The position numbers and the translations under genes were made by a program. A model generated the notes under the pieces. It ran no database searches. It saw only the letters and a list, made by a program, of their open reading frames with translations, and was not told the origin of the DNA. From Faucicola sp041855445 (GTDB lineage Bacteria > Pseudomonadota > Gammaproteobacteria > Pseudomonadales > Moraxellaceae): a DNA stretch of 64,000 nt. Location: assembly GCA_041855445.1 (NCBI GenBank), contig JBHAEG010000044.1:22406-86405 (forward strand). The letters run 5' to 3'. Shown here in pieces: positions 27,239 through 37,429 of the stretch (the first letter of the stretch is position 1; every line of letters begins with the position of its first letter).

Positions 27239-28236
27239 TTTTCATACAAAGCCTGACTTAAAAACTGTTCAACAACTTTAAACTGCCCTGTGGTGCTTTC
27301 TTCTTGATACATTGCTTGGCGAAACATATTAGAATTGACAATGCCTGATGTGTACCACGCAATATGCTTTCTGGCAATGCGACAACCTGAGTATTCACCA
27401 TAAAAGCGATATAATTCATCAAGATGGGTTAGAACAATTGTTTTTAACTCATCAATAGTGGGTGCTGGCAATTTTTCTCCAGTTTGTAAATAATGAGCAA
27501 TATCACGAAAAATCCAAGGCTGACCCTGTCCTGCTCGTCCAATCATTATCGCATCAGCATTGGTCTGCTCTAATACTTGTTTTGCTTTTTCAGGGCTATC
27601 AATATCGCCATTTACGATAACAGGAATATTTAGAATTTTTTTCACTTCAGCAATTAATTCATAACGGGCTTGCCCACCGTATTTATCTTCTCGGGTACGT
27701 CCATGAATGGCAATCGCTGAAATACCTGCATTTTCGGCAATTTTGGCAATGCGTAAAATGTTTTCCTTGCCATTTTCATAGCCTAAGCGAGTTTTTAACG
27801 TTACAGGTACATCAACAGCATTCACTGTTGTTTCCAATAAACGAGCAACTAAATCTTCATCTTGTAATAATGCTGAACCTGCTAATTTACGACAAACTTT
27901 TTTTACAGGACAACCCATATTAATATCAACAATTTGGGCGCCATTTGCCACCTGAAATCGCCCAGCTTCTGCTAATTTTTCAGGGTCTGCACCAGCAATT
28001 TGAGCAGAAATTGGAGCAATTTCGCCATCAAAATTGGCACGATATAATGATTTTTGTCGAGCGTATAACGCTGTATCAGCAATAATCATTTCACTCACAG
28101 CGTGTCCTGCACCAAATTTCTTGCAAAGTCGCCGAAATGGATTATCCGTAACGCCTGCCATCGGAGCAACTATCAGCCGATTTGTGATTGTTTGATTGCC
28201 GATTTTTAATGGTGTTAATAGTTTGTGATTAGACAT
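27235..28236 (-). CDS. dusB: tRNA-dihydrouridine synthase B
   Basis: FMN enzyme that reduces uridine to dihydrouridine in the tRNA D-loop (position 17 in E. coli). Motifs are VAPMAGVTDNPFRRL at the N-terminus, DINMGCPVKKVCRKLAGSAL containing the catalytic Cys, and VNGDIDSPEKAK with IMIGRAGQGQPWIF for phosphate and FMN binding. The 333-residue length and the AGSAL pattern favour DusB over DusA and DusC. In E. coli it precedes fis; here fis is 29 kb away. No strong ribosome site. Confidence 0.93.
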   Translation of the reverse strand: MSNHKLLTPLKIGNQTITNRLIVAPMAGVTDNPFRRLCKKFGAGHAVSEMIIADTALYARQKSLYRANFDGEIAPISAQIAGADPEKLAEAGRFQVANGAQIVDINMGCPVKKVCRKLAGSALLQDEDLVARLLETTVNAVDVPVTLKTRLGYENGKENILRIAKIAENAGISAIAIHGRTREDKYGGQARYELIAEVKKILNIPVIVNGDIDSPEKAKQVLEQTNADAIMIGRAGQGQPWIFRDIAHYLQTGEKLPAPTIDELKTIVLTHLDELYRFYGEYSGCRIARKHIAWYTSGIVNSNMFRQAMYQEESTTGQFKVVEQFLSQALYEN

Positions 28237-28364
28237 ATGTTGATTTTATTTAAAGATTAAGTAGTAAAGATATAGGCGGTGTTTAGATAAAGTGTTATAT
28301 CTATAACTACTAAATAAGTTTAAAAATTTTTGATACATATTGTTAATATGGCTAAAAATTTTGC

Positions 28365-28398
28365 AAAAAAGACCTGATTAGCTAATTTAGGTCTTTTT
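28365..28398 (-). terminator. Rho-independent terminator after lpxA
   Basis: On the minus strand AAAAGACCT pairs with AGGTCTTTT across a 12-nt loop and is followed by a run of T. It closes the envelope-gene cluster 30 bp after the lpxA stop, so no further gene such as lpxB belongs to this transcript. Confidence 0.75.
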
Positions 28399-28427
28399 AA
28401 CGTTTGAATAATGGATTAACGATTGAT

Positions 28428-29204
28428 TTAGCGAATAATTCCTCGCTGACTTTTGTTTAACGAATTGATTAATAGCTGAATTTTAGGTTCTTCAATTAAC
28501 AGCCCATTTTCTAAACGCTGTATCGCTTGAGTCGTTGTTAATCCTGAGCGAAAAATCACCTGATATGCTTGCTTTAAATATTCAATGGTTTGTTTTGACC
28601 AATTTTTACGTTTCATACCTTCAACATTTAATCCATGACTTTTGGCAGGATTGCCTGATACCATACTAAATGCTGATACATCTTTTAAAATTAGACTTGC
28701 CCCACCAATTAGACTATAGTCATCAATTTGACAAAACTGATGAATGCCTGAATTACCACCAATAATGATATAATTACCAATTTTCACATGTCCTGCGATA
28801 CCGACATTGTTAGCAATGACATTATCATTACCGATAACACAATCATGGGCAACATGACTATTTACCATAAATAAGTTACGATTACCAATTTTTGTCAGGC
28901 TATTATCTTGAACTGTACCTCGATGGAAACTGCAAGCCTCTCGAATACGATTATCATCACCAATTTCTAACCATGTTTTTTCGCCACGGTATTTTAAATC
29001 TTGACAGTCTTCGCCTAAACTTGCAAATTGAAAAATTTCATTACGTTTGCCAATACGGGTATCACGGGTGACTACAACATGCCGATGTAATATGGTATCT
29101 GCGTCTATACTTACATTTTCACCAATAATACAATAAGGACCTATCGTCGCACTTGGGTGAATCTCTGCTGTTGGGTCAATAATCGCCGTTGGGTGAATGC
29201 TCAT
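28428..29204 (-). CDS. lpxA: UDP-N-acetylglucosamine acyltransferase
   Basis: First step of lipid A synthesis, moving a 3-hydroxyacyl chain from ACP to UDP-GlcNAc. The 258-residue protein is a left-handed beta-helix of hexapeptide repeats (IHPTAIIDPTAEIHPSATIG and onward) with the catalytic His in VNSHVAHDCVIGN and the IGGNSGIHQFCQID region. AGGA sits 9 bases before the ATG at 29204; the upstream in-frame TTG is rejected. It is last in the cluster; lpxB, next in many relatives, is missing. Confidence 0.95.
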   Translation of the reverse strand: MSIHPTAIIDPTAEIHPSATIGPYCIIGENVSIDADTILHRHVVVTRDTRIGKRNEIFQFASLGEDCQDLKYRGEKTWLEIGDDNRIREACSFHRGTVQDNSLTKIGNRNLFMVNSHVAHDCVIGNDNVIANNVGIAGHVKIGNYIIIGGNSGIHQFCQIDDYSLIGGASLILKDVSAFSMVSGNPAKSHGLNVEGMKRKNWSKQTIEYLKQAYQVIFRSGLTTTQAIQRLENGLLIEEPKIQLLINSLNKSQRGIIR

Positions 29205-29302
29205 ATACAGCAATCCTTTAATATTATTAAAAATTTGGCTATTGTAGCACCTTTTTTGTGAATGATAAGCTTTTATGTTTGGCTTTTTGATATATGGACG
29301 AA

Positions 29303-29818
29303 TTAAGTATTTATTTGGCTAGTTAATAATTGAGCCAGCATAATTTCTGCACTAGCAGCTAATTCATTATCCACATGAACGGTACAAGAAAATTTACAAA
29401 TACCACGTTTGTCAAAGGTCTTTGTTGCTCTTAACACCATTTGGTCACCTGGTATCACTAGACGTTTAAAACGAGCTTTTTCAATGCCAGCAAATAAGTA
29501 TACAAAGCCATCAGCAGGTTTTTTATTTTCACTAATAAACCCTAATACGCCAGACACTTGAGCCATCGCTTCAACCATTAATACCCCTGGTTGAATGGGT
29601 TGCTCTGGAAAATGTCCTGTAAAAAATTGTTCATTAACAGTGACATTTTTAATAGCGGTAATCCATTCATTAGGACGGCATGCAGTGACACGGTCAATCA
29701 GTAAAAATGGATAACGATGTGGTAAATATTCTCTTAAAGCATTGATATTTAATGGTAATTTAACACCACGTTGTTGTAATGCAAGAATATCTTCCTCATT
29801 TAGTTTGTCAAAATCCAT
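29303..29818 (-). CDS. fabZ: 3-hydroxyacyl-ACP dehydratase FabZ
   Basis: Dehydrates 3-hydroxyacyl-ACP in fatty-acid synthesis and competes with LpxA and LpxD for the same substrate pool, which explains its place between them. The hot-dog fold shows YLPHRYPFLLIDRV and the active-site segment FTGHFPEQPIQPGVLMVEAMAQ with catalytic His and Glu. Length 171 from ATG 29818, where AAAGGAAACAAC is directly upstream; a longer frame to 29851 lacks support. Confidence 0.95.
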   Translation of the reverse strand: MDFDKLNEEDILALQQRGVKLPLNINALREYLPHRYPFLLIDRVTACRPNEWITAIKNVTVNEQFFTGHFPEQPIQPGVLMVEAMAQVSGVLGFISENKKPADGFVYLFAGIEKARFKRLVIPGDQMVLRATKTFDKRGICKFSCTVHVDNELAASAEIMLAQLLTSQINT

Positions 29819-29929
29819 GTTGTTTCCTTTAAAGCTTTGTGATGGTAGCATCTGCTAAAATTGTAAGCAAATATGACAAGCATTGTACTAGGTTTTATCT
29901 AGTATTGCAAAAATTTCTTAATTTTGTTG

Positions 29930-30949
29930 TTAATGATTTGATTTTGCTAACTTTTTAAAACCAACTAATGCTCGTTTCCACAGCGAAGTTGGCATCATGG
30001 GCGTACCTGATGAATAACTACCCGCTTGTTTAATGGATTTTGTTACCATTGTCATACCTGTAATTGTCACATCATCACAAATATGAAGGTGACCAACTAA
30101 ACCAACGCCACCCGCTAAAATACAACGTTTACCAATCCGACTACTACCAGCGATACCAACACAGCCAGAAATTGCTGTACCAGCTCCAATTTGTACATTA
30201 TGAGCAATTTGTACCAAATTATCGATGATAACATGGTCATCAATGACAGTATCACCTAATGCACCTCTATCAACACAAGTTTGACTACCAATACGCACAT
30301 GATTACCGATTATAACCCGTCCAAGCTGATGAATTTTTTGCCAACCTTGTGTTGCGGTATCACCTTTGGGAGCATAGCCAAACCCTTCATTGCCAATACT
30401 AACATGGCTATGTAATTCAACATTATCACCTAATTGACAATGATGACCAATAAAAGTATGAGATTTTATTTGGCAATTTTGCCCAATGCTGACATTATCT
30501 TCAATAATCACATGTGAAGATAGTTGTCCATTCTCGCCAATACTTACATTTTCACCAATGACACAATATGCCCCAATTTGTACGTTATTTGCTAGTGTGG
30601 CTGTTGGTGCAATGATTGCGGTTGGGTGAATGATAGGTAAGGAAATATTAGCTTGATAAACAAATAATTGTGTTAATTGAGCATAAGCAAGATAAGGATT
30701 TTTTACGATAATAGGTAGTGTATGAGAACACAAATTGGCTTGTGTTTCTGTCACTAGCACTGCCCCTGCTTGAGTATTTGTCAGCTTATCTTGATAACGA
30801 GAGTTCGCTAAAAATGCCAAATGTTCCGATGATGCGGTATCTAGTGGTGCAATGCCAATAAATTGCATAGATGAATGTTGTTTTAATGCCTGCTGGTTGA
30901 TGACCATATCACCTAAAAACGTCACAATTTCATCAATAGAATACTTCAT
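29930..30949 (-). CDS. lpxD: UDP-3-O-acylglucosamine N-acyltransferase
   Basis: Third step of lipid A synthesis, adding an N-linked 3-hydroxyacyl chain. An N-terminal uridine-binding domain (to about residue 100) is followed by hexapeptide repeats (IHPTAIIAPTATLANNVQIG) and the catalytic-region HSHVSIGNEGFGYAP and DNLVQIAHNVQIG. 339 residues, like E. coli (341). ATG 30949 follows TAGGAAAGTTG; the TTG just before is not needed. It lies 13 bp after skp. Confidence 0.95.
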   Translation of the reverse strand: MKYSIDEIVTFLGDMVINQQALKQHSSMQFIGIAPLDTASSEHLAFLANSRYQDKLTNTQAGAVLVTETQANLCSHTLPIIVKNPYLAYAQLTQLFVYQANISLPIIHPTAIIAPTATLANNVQIGAYCVIGENVSIGENGQLSSHVIIEDNVSIGQNCQIKSHTFIGHHCQLGDNVELHSHVSIGNEGFGYAPKGDTATQGWQKIHQLGRVIIGNHVRIGSQTCVDRGALGDTVIDDHVIIDNLVQIAHNVQIGAGTAISGCVGIAGSSRIGKRCILAGGVGLVGHLHICDDVTITGMTMVTKSIKQAGSYSSGTPMMPTSLWKRALVGFKKLAKSNH

Positions 30950-30962
30950 CAACTTTCCTATG

Positions 30963-31481
30963 CTATTTTACTTGTTGATTGATTTGTTTTGTAAATTCAG
31001 CAGTAACGTCCCATTCAGGTTTTACAAAATTTACCACACGTGTGGTATTATCAATTAATATATCAATATTTTTTTGTTTGATAATCGTTTCTTGAATACC
31101 TGCTAATTTTGGCGAAATTTTTTGAAAAATATCTGTTTCGCTGTCTTCAATCGTGGTCTGAATTTGTTGAGCGACTTCTGTATAATTATCTAAATTTTTT
31201 TGTATTTGGGTTTTAATTTCTTCTTTTTGAGCGTCTGTCAGCTTATCTTTTTGTTGGGCAAATTGTTTTTGTAAACGTTCAATATTCGCTTTATAGCTTT
31301 CTAATTGTTGCTGTTTTGGTTTTATTGAAGCTTGAATACTTGCTAATTTTGCCTTTGCATAATTAGTATTGGTAATTGCTTGTTGAGAATTCCAAACAGC
31401 AACATTATTTGCCATGGCTGTTGTCATAGTTAATGTTGATAAGCCAATCATTAATCCCAATAATTTAATATTACTTAACAT
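30963..31481 (-). CDS. skp: Periplasmic chaperone Skp/OmpH
   Basis: Holds unfolded outer-membrane proteins on the way to BamA. A signal peptide (LLGLMIGLSTLTMTTAMANN, cut after AMA) precedes a 148-residue basic, Gln/Lys-rich protein whose middle (about residues 35-110) is predicted coiled coil (KPKQQQLESYKANIERLQKQ), as in the trimeric tentacles of Skp. AAGGTAATAAAT precedes the ATG. It sits 17 bp after bamA, the classical arrangement. Confidence 0.9.
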   Translation of the reverse strand: MLSNIKLLGLMIGLSTLTMTTAMANNVAVWNSQQAITNTNYAKAKLASIQASIKPKQQQLESYKANIERLQKQFAQQKDKLTDAQKEEIKTQIQKNLDNYTEVAQQIQTTIEDSETDIFQKISPKLAGIQETIIKQKNIDILIDNTTRVVNFVKPEWDVTAEFTKQINQQVK

Positions 31482-31498
31482 ATTTATTACCTTAATAT

Positions 31499-33877
31499 TT
31501 AAAATAAACGTCCAATTTCAAATTGTACACGGTCTAGTTGGTCAGTATCTTTGCTGTTTAATGGATAGCCATAGCTTAATGAAATTGGTCCAATTGGCGT
31601 AATCCAAGTAATGCCTGCCCCTACACTAAATCGCATATCGTTATCTTTGCCTAATGTCAAAGGATAATCTGTGCCATTAATAGTCACGATTTCATTTTCT
31701 TTGCCCGTAGTATCAAAGACTTGAGCACCTTCTAAGAATAGCACAGGTCGAATTTGTGTCGCCCAGTCGCCTTTAAATGGCATCGGTAAGATGAGTTCTG
31801 TTCCCACTTGGGCTAACGCATTACCACCAATTTCCTCAGGATATGGGTCATTTGCTGGGCTAAGATAACGGTTACTTCTTGGACCTAAGGTATAGTTTTC
31901 ATAGCCTCGTACTGAACCATAACCCCCTGCAAAGAAGTTTTCCCAAAATGGTAAATCATTGCCATAACCTAATTTTGTGTAGCCTCTTAATACCGTACCT
32001 TTAAATAAAGGACGATAATAACTACCCTCATAAATTAGTTTTTGATAAGTCGCATCACCAAAAGATAAATTTAAATTAACATTATGTAACATTCCTTTGG
32101 TTGGTAATACGCCCCTATCTAATGTATTCATACTCCAGCCAAAATTGACCCCATAGGTATCATAGCTGGCTTTAAAGCGTTCTCCTAAATCACCATAATT
32201 ATCAATAACCAATCTATCATTGTCTTTTAAATACTTTAAATTTGCAATCGCTAACGAATTACCAGCACGGATAGTGGTGCGGTCAATATTTGCTCCTGCA
32301 CTGACACTTTTGGTTTCATCAACAGGGTAACTAAAATTAATATTACCCCCCAATGAATCTGTTACATAGTTAGAAATATTTTTGCTGTCATATTTAGTTT
32401 TTCGATGGTATACGCTCGCCCCTTGTGACACCCCATCAACGGTAAAATAAGGGTTTACATAACCAATACGGTAACTATCTAACGTTTCTGAACGTGATAA
32501 TTGAATACTAACTTGATTGCCTGTGCCTAAAAAGTTTTTTTGGCTTAAGCCTGCTTGGAAAGTTAAACCACCACTTTGAGAATAACCTGCAGCAACTGTA
32601 CTACTACCTGATGGTTGCTCTTCAACCGTGATATCAATATCGATTTGGTCAGGTGTGTTAGGTACAGGTTTGGTTTCGACATTAACTGTTTTAAAAAATC
32701 CTGTTCTTAATAGTCTAGCACGAGATAAGTCTATTTTTTCATTTGATGCTAAAGCTCCCTCAAGCTGTCGTAACTCTCTACGTAATACTTCATCAGCAGT
32801 TTTAGTATTACCATTAAAATTAATACGGCGAACATATATTGGACGAGCTGGGTCAATATAAAAATCCATATCAACCACTTTAGTTTCATCATTGATTTGC
32901 GGTACAGGGCGAATTTGAGCAAAATAATAACCATCATTACCATATAGACGGCTTAAATTTTGTGTGGTTTCAACAATTTGTCGTTGCGAGTATTGTTGTC
33001 CCGATTTGATGGTAATTTGTTCTTGTAGTTTTTTCTTATCAAGCGTTGGATTGCCGAGAAAATCTACTTTACCAAATTTATAACGTTCACCTTCAGTGAC
33101 ATTAATTTCAATAAACACACTGTCTTTTTCTGGACTGATGTTTAATATTGCGTTGTTAATGTTAAATTTAACAAATCCTGCATTTTGATACATGGCGGTA
33201 ACGTTTTCTAAACTTCCTGCTAACTTTTCTTTAGCAAAACGGTCAGATTTACTTAAAATATTGACCCATGAAGTTTCTTTAATGTTCATTGCATCTTTGA
33301 TTGCTTGACTACTAAAGTGTTGATTGCCAATAATATTAATATTTACCACACGAGCAGGTTTACCTTCCATAAACTTGAATGTTAAACTCACTCGGTTATT
33401 ATCTAGTTCTGTTTTGGTGACTTCAATATCACTATTATAATAACCTTGTTGATTATATTGTTGTTGTAACTCGTTTTCGATTTGTACTAAAGTTGATTGT
33501 TTTAGGGTTTTTCCCTCAGCAATACCAATGCGTTTTAGACCATCTTCTAGGGCATCTTTGGGAATAATTTTATTGCCATCAAAACTTACTTTGGCGATTA
33601 AAGGGCGTTCTTCTACAGTAAAAACAAGTGTATCTGCAACTTGAGAAACACGAATGTCAGCAAAATTGCCTGTGTCATATAATGCTTTAATACTGGCAGT
33701 GATGGCATCTTCGCTGGCAATTTCGCCGACATTAATTGGTAAAATCGGGTATAAACTCTCAGCAGATAACCGAACTAGACCATGAAATTGAATGTCCGCT
33801 ACAGTAAAATCGGCGGATTGTGCATATGGTGCTACCATCATTATCGGTGCAAGAACGAATAAAGCTGAGTTTCGCAT
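31499..33877 (-). CDS. bamA: Outer-membrane assembly factor BamA
   Basis: Central barrel of the BAM complex. The 792-residue protein begins with a signal peptide (APIMMVAPYAQSA), continues with five POTRA repeats (about residues 22-420; the first is FTVADIQFHGLVRLSAES) and ends with a 16-strand beta-barrel. The conserved loop motif GGYGSVRGYENY and the C-terminal signal ending in Phe (FEIGRLF) are present. GGAAAA lies before the ATG. Its partner BamD is encoded at 1.9-3.0 kb. Confidence 0.97.
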   Translation of the reverse strand: MRNSALFVLAPIMMVAPYAQSADFTVADIQFHGLVRLSAESLYPILPINVGEIASEDAITASIKALYDTGNFADIRVSQVADTLVFTVEERPLIAKVSFDGNKIIPKDALEDGLKRIGIAEGKTLKQSTLVQIENELQQQYNQQGYYNSDIEVTKTELDNNRVSLTFKFMEGKPARVVNINIIGNQHFSSQAIKDAMNIKETSWVNILSKSDRFAKEKLAGSLENVTAMYQNAGFVKFNINNAILNISPEKDSVFIEINVTEGERYKFGKVDFLGNPTLDKKKLQEQITIKSGQQYSQRQIVETTQNLSRLYGNDGYYFAQIRPVPQINDETKVVDMDFYIDPARPIYVRRINFNGNTKTADEVLRRELRQLEGALASNEKIDLSRARLLRTGFFKTVNVETKPVPNTPDQIDIDITVEEQPSGSSTVAAGYSQSGGLTFQAGLSQKNFLGTGNQVSIQLSRSETLDSYRIGYVNPYFTVDGVSQGASVYHRKTKYDSKNISNYVTDSLGGNINFSYPVDETKSVSAGANIDRTTIRAGNSLAIANLKYLKDNDRLVIDNYGDLGERFKASYDTYGVNFGWSMNTLDRGVLPTKGMLHNVNLNLSFGDATYQKLIYEGSYYRPLFKGTVLRGYTKLGYGNDLPFWENFFAGGYGSVRGYENYTLGPRSNRYLSPANDPYPEEIGGNALAQVGTELILPMPFKGDWATQIRPVLFLEGAQVFDTTGKENEIVTINGTDYPLTLGKDNDMRFSVGAGITWITPIGPISLSYGYPLNSKDTDQLDRVQFEIGRLF

Positions 33878-33986
33878 AATATGTTTTCCAAATTTAAAAA
33901 AGACTATTAGCTGTATTTAAAGTTTTTCAAAAATAGCCATAAATTAAGCTAATTTTTATCAAATGTCTAGCCATCTTGTGAAAAAA

Positions 33987-35354
33987 CTAGAATAGACGGC
34001 TGATGTCATTACTAATCGCCAACAACATGAAACCTGCAAGCAATATTAACCCAATATTAATACCAATCATCTGAACATTATCAGATAATGGCTTACCTCG
34101 TAAAGCCTCAATTGTATAGTAAACGATATGTCCGCCATCAAGTACAGGAATTGGCAGTAAATTTAGTACTGCAAGGCTTAAGCTAATCATTGCCATAAAC
34201 GATAATACAGCTTGCCAGCCAATACTAAAACTTTGATTAGCAACTTTAGCGATAGTAATTGGTCCAGAAATATTGTCAAGTCCAATTAATCCCGTCAGCA
34301 TTTTTCCCATAGATTTTAGCGTCATGATACTTAAATCAAGCGTTTTTTCTGCGGATTTTGCGATAGCTGTTACAGGGTCGTAGACAATAGTTTTTTGATA
34401 CTCTGCTGGAATGTGAATTTCTGATTGTTTCACCCCAGCCCCAATTTGTCCGTAACGATTGCCCATCGCATCTTTATGTACTTGAGGAATTAATTCTAAT
34501 TCAATTAGCTTGCCCGCTCGCTCTACTTGCACTGACAGTAGTTTTTCAGGATTATCTCGAATGATTTTACTAAAACTTAACCAATCTTTGACGACTTGCC
34601 CATTGACTGATTTAATCACATCGCCAACTTGTAACCCCTGCCGAGAGGCAACTCCCTCTGGTAAAACTTCGCCAACGATAGGTAAGATTGTTGGTTGCCA
34701 AGGTAATACACCTAAACTGCTCAAACCGTCAGTAGTTTTCCCTGCTTCCACTTTCATAAATTGTTCAACAGGTACATGATGTGTGATGTCACCTGTTTGA
34801 TTATGGATTTTTACTGAAACTGTACCCGTTTCCCCCATACGGTCGGCTAAAGCATAAAGAATTTCTTGCCAACTTGACACAGATTTATTATCAATCGCAA
34901 TAATTTCATCGCCAACTTGTAGCGTTGATTGGCTGGCAGGCGAGCTGGGAACAATACTACCAATTTTTGTTGATAATGTTTGTGTTGGCGTAATAAATAA
35001 TATCCAAAACAATACGAATGCTATCAAAAAATTCATGATAGGACCAGCGGAGACAATAGCGATTTTTTTCCATGGTTTTTGATTATTAAATGCTAAATGC
35101 TTTTCGCTATCTTTGACTTCGCCTTCTCGCTCATCTAGCATTTTTACATAGCCACCCAAAGGAATTGCTGATACTGCATAATTAATGCCTGTTTTTTTGC
35201 TAGTCCAGCTTAACAATTTTGGACCAAAACCAATAGAATAGGTTAAAACTTTTACGCCACACCATCGAGCAACGATATAATGTCCCCACTCATGTAAGGC
35301 AACTAGTGGTCCTAAAACAACGATTGCCGCTAAAATAATCAAAATTATCGACAT
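33987..35354 (-). CDS. rseP: Site-2 intramembrane protease RseP
   Basis: Zinc metalloprotease that cuts anti-sigma factors within the inner membrane and clears signal-peptide remnants. The 455-residue protein has the zinc motif LHEWGHY (His 21, Glu 22, His 25) in the first membrane helix, two PDZ domains (about residues 115-310) and the second catalytic motif LPIPVLDGGHIVYY near the C-terminus. The ATG overlaps the end of dxr by 10 bp, so the two are coupled. Confidence 0.95.
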   Translation of the reverse strand: MSIILIILAAIVVLGPLVALHEWGHYIVARWCGVKVLTYSIGFGPKLLSWTSKKTGINYAVSAIPLGGYVKMLDEREGEVKDSEKHLAFNNQKPWKKIAIVSAGPIMNFLIAFVLFWILFITPTQTLSTKIGSIVPSSPASQSTLQVGDEIIAIDNKSVSSWQEILYALADRMGETGTVSVKIHNQTGDITHHVPVEQFMKVEAGKTTDGLSSLGVLPWQPTILPIVGEVLPEGVASRQGLQVGDVIKSVNGQVVKDWLSFSKIIRDNPEKLLSVQVERAGKLIELELIPQVHKDAMGNRYGQIGAGVKQSEIHIPAEYQKTIVYDPVTAIAKSAEKTLDLSIMTLKSMGKMLTGLIGLDNISGPITIAKVANQSFSIGWQAVLSFMAMISLSLAVLNLLPIPVLDGGHIVYYTIEALRGKPLSDNVQMIGINIGLILLAGFMLLAISNDISRLF

Positions 35355-36571
35355 TTATTTATTTCCTCATTGGCAATAGCCCGTGCCTGTTTATCCACTG
35401 CCAAAATATCTTCCAAATGCCTAATGGTTGTTGCAGTAATTTTAGATAATACATGTTCATTAATATCAGCAATATCAGTCAGGCGAATTTTTTGTTGTAA
35501 AAATGCTTGAACGCTAATTTCATTACTGGCGTTTAAAGTAATTGTGGCATAATTGCCAGCCTGCATTGCTTGATATGCCAGTCGTAAACATTTAAATTTT
35601 TCTAAATCAGGTTTTAAAAATTCTAATTGGCTAATATTAAATAAATCTAAACTTGTTACGCCACTATCAATTCTGTCAGGATAAGCCAACGCATGAGCGA
35701 TTGGTGTTCGCATATCTGGGCTACCCAATTGAGCCAGAAAGCTACCATCTCGATATTCAACCATTGAATGAATAATACTTTGTGGGTGCATGACGACTTC
35801 AATATCACGGACTGGCATGTCAAATAAAAAGCTAGCTTCAATTAATTCTAAACCTTTATTCATCATCGTTGCAGAATCAATCGAAATTTTTTGACCCATC
35901 GACCAATTTGGGTGTTTGATGGCTTGAGCGACACTAGCATTTTGCATGTCTGCAAAAGTTTTATGTAAAAATGGTCCACCTGATGCAGTGAGCCAAAGTT
36001 TTTTAACACCTTGATTTTCTTCATGAATGGTGTGACGAAGTTGTTGAACTCGGTTTGGTAAACATTGAAAGATTGCATTGTGTTCTGAGTCAATGGGTAG
36101 TAAAGTTGCTCCTGATTGGCTAACGGTTTGCATCATGAGTGTGCCAGCCATTACCAATGCTTCTTTGTTCGCCAATAAAATCGTTTTACCTGCTTGCGTT
36201 GCCTGTAATGTTGAGGCTAATCCTGCTGAGCCAACAATGCCAGCGACAACAATATCAACTTCTGGCATACTGGCAAGTTCAATGAGTCCAGTTTGCCCAA
36301 TTAAAATTTGGCAGTTTAATTGCGAATTTTTTAATTGTTGTTGAAATGTTGAGGCAGATTGGGCAGGTACACAAACCCAAGTTGGGCGAAATTTTTTACA
36401 AATTTCTAGTAATTTATCTAATCGAGAATACCCTGATACACCAACAACTTGATAACGGTTTGGGTGTTGAGCAATGACAGATAGCGTGCTATCACCAATT
36501 GAGCCTGTTGCTCCAAGCAGGGCAATACGTTTTAAAGGCGTGGTGCTAGATAATTGTTTCAAAATTTTCAC
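35345..36571 (-). CDS. dxr: 1-deoxy-D-xylulose 5-phosphate reductoisomerase
   Basis: NADPH-dependent step of the MEP isoprenoid pathway, target of fosmidomycin. Motifs are LLGATGSIGDSTLSV (NADPH binding), LLANKEALVMAG, LTASGGPF and HPNWSMGQKISIDSATMMNK (metal and substrate binding). Length 408. The start at 36571 is GTG, with AAGATAAG immediately upstream and no ATG alternative near the N-terminus. Isoprenoid units from this pathway feed UppS, encoded two genes upstream in the same cluster. Confidence 0.95.
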   Translation of the reverse strand: MKILKQLSSTTPLKRIALLGATGSIGDSTLSVIAQHPNRYQVVGVSGYSRLDKLLEICKKFRPTWVCVPAQSASTFQQQLKNSQLNCQILIGQTGLIELASMPEVDIVVAGIVGSAGLASTLQATQAGKTILLANKEALVMAGTLMMQTVSQSGATLLPIDSEHNAIFQCLPNRVQQLRHTIHEENQGVKKLWLTASGGPFLHKTFADMQNASVAQAIKHPNWSMGQKISIDSATMMNKGLELIEASFLFDMPVRDIEVVMHPQSIIHSMVEYRDGSFLAQLGSPDMRTPIAHALAYPDRIDSGVTSLDLFNISQLEFLKPDLEKFKCLRLAYQAMQAGNYATITLNASNEISVQAFLQQKIRLTDIADINEHVLSKITATTIRHLEDILAVDKQARAIANEEINKCR

Positions 36572-36577
36572 CTTATC

Positions 36578-37408
36578 TTAAATATTGACAATTCCAAAAT
36601 AATTCATCAACCAAAAACCTAGTGCAAAAATCGGCATTGCTGATAATTGCGAATCAATTCTATCTAAAACCCCACCATGACCAGGTAAAATATAGCCAGA
36701 ATCTTTGACACCTGCATGACGTTTTAGCATTGATTCAAATAAATCACCAAAGACTGACATCAAAATCGTGATTAATGACAGTAATAAAAACAATCCTAAT
36801 GCCAACCAAGACCAATTAGAAAACCAAATACTCACCGCAACAACGACTAAAATACCTGTAGCAAGACCACCGATTAACCCTTCAACACTTTTGTTTGGGG
36901 AAACGGCTGGTGACATTTTACGTTTACCAATCTTACGCCCAACAAAGTATGCACCACTATCTGCACACCATACCAGTAAAAATACATATAATAGCCACCA
37001 TGCAGACTGTTGCCACAAATAATACATGGCAGTTAATGTGGCACTAATTAATACTATACCAATAAAGAATAACTTTTTACCATACCATGCGTGCGTACCA
37101 TGTGGAAATTGTTTTACCCAGCCTATGACCAGTAACCAGATAATACTAGCAATGCTCCACCATATACCCCAGCTAATTGATAACCAAAGAGATAAAGCAA
37201 CAATCACTAATACTAAGCCAACATACTGATAAGCAAATTTTTTCTGAGGCTGATGCGTAAAATTTGGCATGAGCTTTGCCCATTCATAAGCACTAACACC
37301 ACCACCCACCAGTAACAATAACAAAATTAATATTGGCGAACGTGTGGCAAACATCGCTATACCAACAATTATCAGCAAAAAAATAGCTGTTCTGATGCGT
37401 TCAAGCAT
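36578..37408 (-). CDS. cdsA: Phosphatidate cytidylyltransferase
   Basis: Makes CDP-diacylglycerol, precursor of all phospholipids, in the inner membrane. The 276-residue protein has about eight hydrophobic helices and the CdsA signature near the C-terminus, LKRHAGVKDSGYILPGHGG followed by LDRIDS, with the metal-binding Asp residues. AAGGATAACCCC precedes the ATG. It lies 6 bp before dxr. Confidence 0.95.
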   Translation of the reverse strand: MLERIRTAIFLLIIVGIAMFATRSPILILLLLLVGGGVSAYEWAKLMPNFTHQPQKKFAYQYVGLVLVIVALSLWLSISWGIWWSIASIIWLLVIGWVKQFPHGTHAWYGKKLFFIGIVLISATLTAMYYLWQQSAWWLLYVFLLVWCADSGAYFVGRKIGKRKMSPAVSPNKSVEGLIGGLATGILVVVAVSIWFSNWSWLALGLFLLLSLITILMSVFGDLFESMLKRHAGVKDSGYILPGHGGVLDRIDSQLSAMPIFALGFWLMNYFGIVNI

Positions 37409-37429
37409 GGGGTTATCCTTTCTTGATAT

